11,874 nt of DNA, taken from Planctomycetota bacterium (lineage in GTDB: Bacteria > Planctomycetota > Phycisphaerae > WQYP01). This document shows, piece after piece, positions 8,012 through 11,874 of the stretch. Position numbers and translations under genes: made by a program. Each line of letters starts with the position of its first letter. Positions within the stretch are counted from its first letter, which is position 1. The DNA lies in assembly GCA_021818565.1 (NCBI GenBank), contig JAKATV010000368.1:1-11874 (forward strand), read 5' to 3'. The notes below the pieces were generated by a model that saw nothing but the letters and a program-made list of their open reading frames with translations, was not told the DNA's origin and ran no database searches.

Positions 8012-8328
8012 GATCTGTTTCGCCCTTCAAAATTTATCCATACGTCGGGATGCCCTGCCCGGTTTGTCCGCGCCCAGCGCTATAAAGTCTCTACGCCGAC
8101 GCCCAATCCCATTGTAAAGCTTGACGCATAAAAAGCATACGGACTGAAATGTTCTCTATCCTGACCGGCTCTACAATATGTCCACGCCGCAATGATCGGC
8201 TGCGCGAGCCAGATCATGGTCGGTGGTCGCCAGTGATGCGCCCATGCCTAATGATTCGGTGCGCGGCGTAACCTCGACGTCAAAATACCAGGCCATGTTC
8301 GGTGAGTCTATAATTTGCGAGACACCTG
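8012..8328. other. Gene-poor stretch upstream of the MFS gene
   Basis: No intact gene is seen. The part nearest 8011 should hold the MFS promoter, but the best minus-strand boxes (TTTACA at 8118-8113, TTGGGC at 8106-8101, TTTATA at 8086-8081) are not properly spaced. The part from 8171 carries a short minus-strand open stretch with a PIN-like ending. The stretch adjoins the broken ATPase gene and looks like decaying DNA. Confidence 0.5.
8171..8272 (-). pseudogene. Possible 3' remnant of a PIN-domain (VapC-like) gene
   Basis: On the minus strand the frame ending in TAG at 8171-8173 reads GASLATTDHDLARAADHCGV followed by DIL. The pattern small-L-(A/V)-T-x-D-x-(D/x)-(F/L)-A-R, then hydrophobic residues and stop, resembles the last strand, acidic site and helix of PIN-domain ribonuclease toxins. 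Only this end is present. Upstream the frame enters the 3' end of the neighbouring ATPase remnant and shows no PIN core. No antitoxin gene is seen. This is pattern similarity alone and may be chance. Confidence 0.22.
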
Positions 8329-8882
8329 TCACATAATATGCTTGATCAGCCAATCCAGATTACACGCGGCGCGATGATTATCGCCCGCCGCGTCGCTGGA
8401 CTGGGAAATTAAAAACCGCTGCGAAGCCCCGATCAAATCTGCGGCCTTATCCAGTCGTTGCATATCGGCAATGCCCGGGGCGGTGGTAAGCTTGATTTCA
8501 AACGCCCAGTTTTCGCCGTCCATTTCCAGCACCAGATCAATTTCATGGCCGTCGCTGCTGCGGAACCAGTATGGTTGAAAATGCCGACCGCGGGCCGAGA
8601 GTTCCGCCAGCAATTGTTCAATGACAAAACCCTCCCAGCTTGCTCCCACCCATGGCTGGGCAATGAGCGATGCGGCATCGGGAGTGTTTAACAGGGCATG
8701 CAATAATCCTGTGTCGCGCCAATATATTTTTGGACTTTTTACCAGTCGCTTGCGGATGTTGCTGTGACGCCCAAAGATCGTGCCAGCGTGGTTTTGCCAC
8801 ATTGCCGCGATCCCAGCAGTGCCACTGCGGGATATTCCCTAAGACGTTGTAAAAGCAACGGCGTTATGGCACGTTTGAGCAT
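8329..8882 (-). pseudogene. AAA_14/DUF4143 ATPase pseudogene, internally deleted and frameshifted
   Basis: Two pieces of one family are joined out of frame. From ATG at 8882 the N-terminal piece reads MLKRAITPLLLQRLREYPAV and then ALLGSRQCGKTTLARSLG, a typical AAA_14 start with Walker A GSRQCGKT at residues 24-31. It stops at TAA 8739-8741 after 47 residues. The C-terminal piece is in another frame. From about 8760 it reads NIRKRLVKSPKIYWRDTGLL, then VGASWEGFVIEQLL, FRSSDGHEIDLVLE and WAFEIKLT, and stops at 8329: a DUF4143 domain with its nuclease-like E-I-D...E-x-K residues. Intact family members are about 380-400 residues. The Walker B, sensor and linker region, about half the protein, is missing, with the join between roughly 8775 and 8760. 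The protein cannot be functional. An out-of-frame ATG at 8802 could at most yield the C-terminal domain alone. Confidence 0.85.
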
Positions 8883-8888
8883 ATTTGT

Positions 8889-8916
8889 ATTATAGGATTT
8901 AATTCCTGTTTTGCAA
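8889..8916 (-). promoter_or_regulatory. Strong consensus promoter for the DUF4143 pseudogene, apparently leaderless
   Basis: On the minus strand TTGCAA (8916-8911, 4/6) is followed after 16 bp by a perfect TATAAT (8894-8889). The expected start point, about 7 nt past the -10, coincides with the A of the ATG at 8882, so the transcript would have essentially no leader, and no ribosome-binding site is seen. The local DNA is AT-rich compared with its surroundings. Confidence 0.55.
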
Positions 8917-8927
8917 GAATGCTCCCA

Positions 8928-10127
8928 TTATGGATGGTTTCGGGCAGCAGCACCCGAATTGCCGCTCCGTTTCATGAATTCGTCGAACAGCGGTACCGTG
9001 AACGCTAAATCTCCATGAGCGGGGCTGTAAATCATCCCCTTTCTAATCAGGTTGGCCCGCACTACCCCGATCTTATTGATTCCTGTTTCCAGCTTGTCGG
9101 CGATGTCGCCAGTTCGTGCGGGGCCGGGGCCAATCTCCGCCATCGCGCGAAGAAAGTTCTTCTCGCTGGGTGTAAGCCGATCGAATCGAACGCGGAAAAA
9201 ATTCTCGTCCAAACGTGTAATGGCTACTCTGCCGGCGGCATCAACCACTTTTCTCGTGATCGGACTTGTGGTGGCAATCTTCCATATCTGATAGCCCCAC
9301 TCCTGCAAGAAATACGGATATCCTTTCGTCAGGCGAAAAACTTCTTTCAGAGCGGCCGGATCGACCGATACGCCGGCGGCGCGAGCCGGCTCCTCAATTG
9401 CTCGAGCGGAATCGGCTTCCGATAAAGCCCCGACGATGGGAAAACTTAAAAGGCGTTCCGCGTATGACTTTGATTCCCCTGCCAATCCGGGTAGCACCGG
9501 CAAGCCCGCACTGACCATCGCCAGCGGTAACTGCCGCTGTTGTATCCGATGCAACGCCATTATCAGAGCGCCGAGTTCTTTGCGGTTAAGGTATTGAATC
9601 TCATCAATGAAAAGTGCTACAGCGCAGCCGCGGTCTTCAGCCGCTTCCGCAACCGCAACAAGCAGTGCGGGAAGATCAACCTCTAAATTTCCGCTATCCG
9701 CCGTGCCCCGCTCAGGATCTATGTCCAGTTCAATGGGCGTATTTGGGAAGCTGAGCCTTACAGTTCCAATAAAGCTTCGCAGTACCCGCAGCCCGCGCTT
9801 CACCTTGTCGCTGGTTCCCGCAACGCGGTCCAGATCGAAAAGCAGCTGCCGCAAGTGCGGAGCGATCAGTAGCCCCAAGGGCTTGCCTTCATACGCCTCA
9901 ATTGAAATCGTGGGATAGCCTTTCCCAATAGCCATCCGTTCGATTTCGTTGAGCAGCACAGTCTTGCCGACGCCGCGCAGCCCAGTGAGGATCATGCTTT
10001 GTTCCGAACGCCGATGCTTTATTCGCTCTAAGAGTATGTCGGCCTGTTCTGTTAATTTGTCACGTCCAGCAAGCTCGGGGGGCGGCGAGCCTGCACCGGG
10101 AGAAAATGGATTTTTGACGCTGTCCAT
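8928..10127 (-). CDS. Orc1-like AAA ATPase (AAA_16 type) with C-terminal winged helix
   Basis: A 399-residue predicted cytoplasmic ATPase of the Orc1/Cdc6-like STAND/AAA group found scattered in accessory DNA. Domains: an N-terminal lead PFSPGAGSPPPELAGRDKL; Walker A GLRGVGKT (residues 49-56); Walker B VALFIDE (170-176, D175, E176); a sensor-like strand with AMVSAGLP; then YAERLLSFPIVGALSEADSA and a helical lid. The C-terminal region LTPSEKNFLRAM through GDIADKL and RANLIRKGMI to a beta-wing looks like a winged helix that would bind DNA. The start is fixed at 10127 because an in-frame TAA occurs 12 nt upstream of it. No good ribosome-binding site precedes it. The start codon lies 6 bp from a phased AT-rich dyad, which is likely its promoter/operator. 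It lies between a phage head module and a broken ATPase gene. Its role is unknown; regulation of, or defence linked to, a mobile element is only a guess. Confidence 0.85.
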   Translation of the reverse strand: MDSVKNPFSPGAGSPPPELAGRDKLTEQADILLERIKHRRSEQSMILTGLRGVGKTVLLNEIERMAIGKGYPTISIEAYEGKPLGLLIAPHLRQLLFDLDRVAGTSDKVKRGLRVLRSFIGTVRLSFPNTPIELDIDPERGTADSGNLEVDLPALLVAVAEAAEDRGCAVALFIDEIQYLNRKELGALIMALHRIQQRQLPLAMVSAGLPVLPGLAGESKSYAERLLSFPIVGALSEADSARAIEEPARAAGVSVDPAALKEVFRLTKGYPYFLQEWGYQIWKIATTSPITRKVVDAAGRVAITRLDENFFRVRFDRLTPSEKNFLRAMAEIGPGPARTGDIADKLETGINKIGVVRANLIRKGMIYSPAHGDLAFTVPLFDEFMKRSGNSGAAARNHP

Positions 10128-10132
10128 AGTCT

Positions 10133-10212
10133 CTATTTATGACAATTTATAAGCAAGTATAAAAGGTTTTATTTATACCTCCTTATACTTAGTTATAAAT
10201 TGTTATAAATGG
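10133..10212. repeat. 80-bp AT-rich dyad of eight helically phased 10-bp units
   Basis: On the + strand the left arm is CTATTTATGA, CAATTTATAA, GCAAGTATAA. A 20-bp centre is AAGGTTTTAT, TTATACCTCC. The right arm is TTATACTTAG, TTATAAATTG, TTATAAATGG. The arms pair as inverted repeats at 26 of 30 positions, and the middle unit pairs 10/10. Within each arm the units repeat directly with an exact 10-bp period, about one helical turn, with TATAA or a close variant at the end of each. GC content is 17/80, far below the flanks. An orphan AAGGAGG (minus strand, 10184-10178) sits in the centre-right. It lies 6-85 bp upstream of the AAA ATPase start and beyond the protease stop. Likely a multi-site operator/promoter, or an element end. 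Confidence 0.75.
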
Positions 10213-10254
10213 CAGGCCGTTGGTGAGGTAGTGGCCGAGCCTGTAGCGGTTTTG

Positions 10255-11010
10255 CTACCGCAGCATTCCTGCCCGGCGGTCAAAGGCGGCATCCACGATG
10301 TGGCCTGTATCCACCGCCCGCAGGTTCGCTACGATATGCCGGGCGATTTCCTCACGGGTCAACAACCGTATTGATTTTGATTTCTCCGCGGTTGGTGCAG
10401 CGGTAACAGCCCCGGCGACCGGCAAAATGTTGACAGTTGAATCTTCCGGCAAGCCTTCCCGGTCAGGCGGCAAGTGCGTATCACCTGCGGCAGTCCGTCG
10501 CAAAATCGCCCAGGTTTCCGGGGCGACTTTTTTGCTGATGGCCAGCATGGTTGCTTCCGGATTGGCCGGTATGCCCACAAGGCTGAATTCCAGCAATTCC
10601 CATTTCCGATACATGCGCCGGGCCTTTTTCAGTTCCGGTCGCCGGGCGGTTTCCTCCGGCGTCGGGCTGGAAAATTCTCCGGGCAAAAAGCCGATGCTGT
10701 AGCTGTTTAATACCCCATCCTGAGCCAGGGCAAACATATCGCGGCCAAATTGTGTCTTATCGGTGCAGCGATATTTGGCGATTACACGGTCCCCGCTTTT
10801 CTTCACCCATTGTGCGGCACCCAGCGGCAAGGCGGTGTCATGGTTGTAAAACACCGTCAGGCCGGCATAATTTTTCCGTACCAGACCTTCCGGCAATACC
10901 ACATCACCATCCCGATCTACCGCGGATGTGGAAATGCACGCCACAATTTCCCTTCGGCCGGCTTGAACTTCTATAAGCTGCCCGTCAAACGCTTTGCGCA
11001 ACATGGACAT
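10255..11010 (-). CDS. HK97-family phage prohead protease
   Basis: A serine protease (peptidase family S78) that trims scaffold and capsid proteins inside the phage prohead. The chosen start is ATG 11010 (MSMLRKAF) because AGGAG (11017-11021) lies 6 nt upstream; the longer frame to 11082 lacks such a site. The product is 251 residues. Family marks: SAVDRDGDVVLPEG (29-42), FYNHD with likely catalytic His57, SYSIGF with likely catalytic Ser105, and WELLEFSLVGIPANPEA with likely Glu141. The His-Ser and Ser-Glu spacings (48 and 36) closely match HK97 gp4 (49 and 34). The gene is preceded 93 bp upstream by the portal gene in the usual phage order. The expected scaffold/major capsid gene does not follow. 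Instead the phased dyad and an AAA ATPase gene come next, so the module appears cut short. Confidence 0.88.
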   Translation of the reverse strand: MSMLRKAFDGQLIEVQAGRREIVACISTSAVDRDGDVVLPEGLVRKNYAGLTVFYNHDTALPLGAAQWVKKSGDRVIAKYRCTDKTQFGRDMFALAQDGVLNSYSIGFLPGEFSSPTPEETARRPELKKARRMYRKWELLEFSLVGIPANPEATMLAISKKVAPETWAILRRTAAGDTHLPPDREGLPEDSTVNILPVAGAVTAAPTAEKSKSIRLLTREEIARHIVANLRAVDTGHIVDAAFDRRAGMLR

Positions 11011-11103
11011 GGTGAACTCCTGGTCGAGGGTTTGAAACCGTTGGTGATGGCGGAAATAAACATGGCCGCGGGTTGCCACCACGCGGCTGAAGTATCATCA
11101 CGG

Positions 11104-11874
11104 TTATTGCGCAGGCTGGAATGTTGTCTGATCCGCCGGGGCAGTCGTGACTCCATCCGCGGCAATGGCCGGGTTTTCGCTCGATTCCTCCGACGGCGTA
11201 TCAGAAAAACCCATGGCGCGGCGAATTTCGGTTTTACTTAATACGCCGGCGCGAATCGCAATCTGGGTTTTTTCCAGTTCAAATGCCTCATCCGCCGGTA
11301 CCGGATTTTCCGCCGCCAGAAAAAGGCGATCGCCATACAGCGGCGTGAGCATTTCATTAAGTTTCTGTTCCAGAATCAGCACGCGCGGCAAAATGGTCTG
11401 CCGGGCATAAAGCGTCAGGCTTGCCTGCATGTTGGCATACGTGGCGTCTTTGCTTAATAGCGCTTCCGGCACTCCAAAGGCGTGCGCTAAGCGTTTCAAG
11501 GTTTCGCGGCTGATTTCCAGCGGCCCCAAATCCGTCGGCGGATATCGCGCCGGCACAAACGTTCCCGCCTGCTGCGCCACAAGCACCCGGCCATTACCTT
11601 CACCGCCGAACTTCTGATTCCATAACAGCTCCGCCCGTTCCGCCTGGGATTTGGTCAGTTGATCTTTGGGAATAAAAGTTCCATCCACCCGGGCGCGATT
11701 ATCCATTAACGCGTTTTCATACATGGCGAATTTGGCAGCCAATTCCGCCTGCATGTACGCACTGCGCAGCGGCGCATGGCGTCCACCGTAAGGATCCTCC
11801 ACCGCCGGAAAACGGAAATCCAATACATTCTGTTTATCCAACTGAATCCATGCGCCGGTGAGTGCGGGCATATA
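11104..11874 (-). CDS. HK97-type phage portal protein, C-terminal part (5' end outside window)
   Basis: The portal forms a dodecameric ring at one capsid vertex through which DNA is packaged and the tail attaches. About 256 C-terminal residues are present. The frame is still open at the window edge (a Tyr codon precedes the first ATG at 11871), so the N-terminal part is missing from view. Evidence: the helical block RLAHAFGVPEALLS followed by TYANMQASLTLYARQTILPR, then LEQKLNEMLTPLYGDRLFL, and the late helix ELEKTQIAIRAGVLSKTEIRRAMGF. This is the order seen in Phage_portal (HK97/SPP1-like) proteins. The C-terminus is a Ser/Glu/Ala/Thr-rich tail. It is transcribed with the protease downstream. 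Terminase would be expected further upstream, beyond the window. Confidence 0.87.
   Translation of the reverse strand, partial: YMPALTGAWIQLDKQNVLDFRFPAVEDPYGGRHAPLRSAYMQAELAAKFAMYENALMDNRARVDGTFIPKDQLTKSQAERAELLWNQKFGGEGNGRVLVAQQAGTFVPARYPPTDLGPLEISRETLKRLAHAFGVPEALLSKDATYANMQASLTLYARQTILPRVLILEQKLNEMLTPLYGDRLFLAAENPVPADEAFELEKTQIAIRAGVLSKTEIRRAMGFSDTPSEESSENPAIAADGVTTAPADQTTFQPAQ

Noticed and set aside
8081..8118. Promoter for the MFS gene
   Set aside because: Candidate boxes are spaced 14, 15 or 19 bp with poor partners; none is convincing.
7160..8131. Long + strand open frame opposite the MFS gene (323 codons)
   Set aside because: It is a Lys/Arg/Gln/Pro-rich shadow with no domain, while the opposite strand encodes a clear 12-helix transporter.
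8329..8802. Intact 157-residue DUF4143 protein starting at ATG 8802
   Set aside because: That ATG is inside the Walker A region read in the wrong frame. Real family sequence starts only at about 8760, so it is a gene fragment.
10114..10143. Plus-strand promoter TTGACG with TATGAC
   Set aside because: Spacing is 18 bp and the -10 is weak, and no + strand gene lies downstream.
10178..10184. AAGGAGG on the minus strand as ribosome-binding site of a leader peptide
   Set aside because: No ATG, GTG or TTG follows within usable distance; it is about 50 nt from the ATPase start.
10133..10212. CRISPR array or rho-independent terminator
   Set aside because: The units are contiguous 10-mers without spacers. 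The arms are separated by a 20-bp centre and are AT-rich, unlike a terminator stem.
10243..10258. GTAGC/GCTAC hairpin at the protease stop as terminator
   Set aside because: Only a 5-bp stem with no T-run on the minus strand.

Overview
The window reads as chromosomal DNA of a moderately GC-rich, Gram-negative-type (diderm) bacterium. The S2 protein sequence, a Gfo/Idh/MocA dehydrogenase and an autotransporter with beta-strand repeats together suggest Planctomycetota (perhaps Phycisphaerae) or a related PVC lineage. This placement is inference from general family resemblance, not from a search.

Layout. (1) 1-3371, + strand: the 3' part of a large autotransporter with about 100-residue tandem repeats and a C-terminal beta-barrel; its 5' end lies outside the window. 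(2) 3372-3593: a convergent gap with two hairpins and a perfect palindrome. (3) 3594-4703, - strand: a Gfo/Idh/MocA oxidoreductase, divergent from (4) rpsB (ribosomal protein S2, 4990-5850), with candidate back-to-back promoters between them. (5) 5887-6696, + strand: a membrane PAP2-type phosphatase 36 bp after rpsB, where tsf is usually found. (6) 6620-8011, - strand: a TetA-like MFS exporter whose 3' end overlaps the phosphatase gene tail to tail by 77 bp. (7) 8012-8882: a decayed stretch with a faint PIN-like remnant and a clear AAA_14/DUF4143 ATPase pseudogene. That pseudogene keeps its Walker A start and its C-terminal domain, but the middle is deleted and the two parts are out of frame. 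(8) 8928-10127, - strand: an intact Orc1-like AAA ATPase. (9) 10133-10212: an AT-rich 80-bp dyad built of eight 10-bp units. (10) 10255-11874, - strand: a phage head module, with an HK97-type prohead protease preceded by a portal protein that runs off the window.

The left two thirds is ordinary chromosome (surface protein, metabolism, translation, membrane proteins). The right third is accessory DNA: a phage morphogenesis fragment that stops after the protease with no capsid gene, followed by an ATPase gene that starts right beside the phased dyad, then a broken ATPase gene. No complete new system is evident. The phased dyad next to the AAA ATPase, at the point where the phage module ends, is the most unusual feature.
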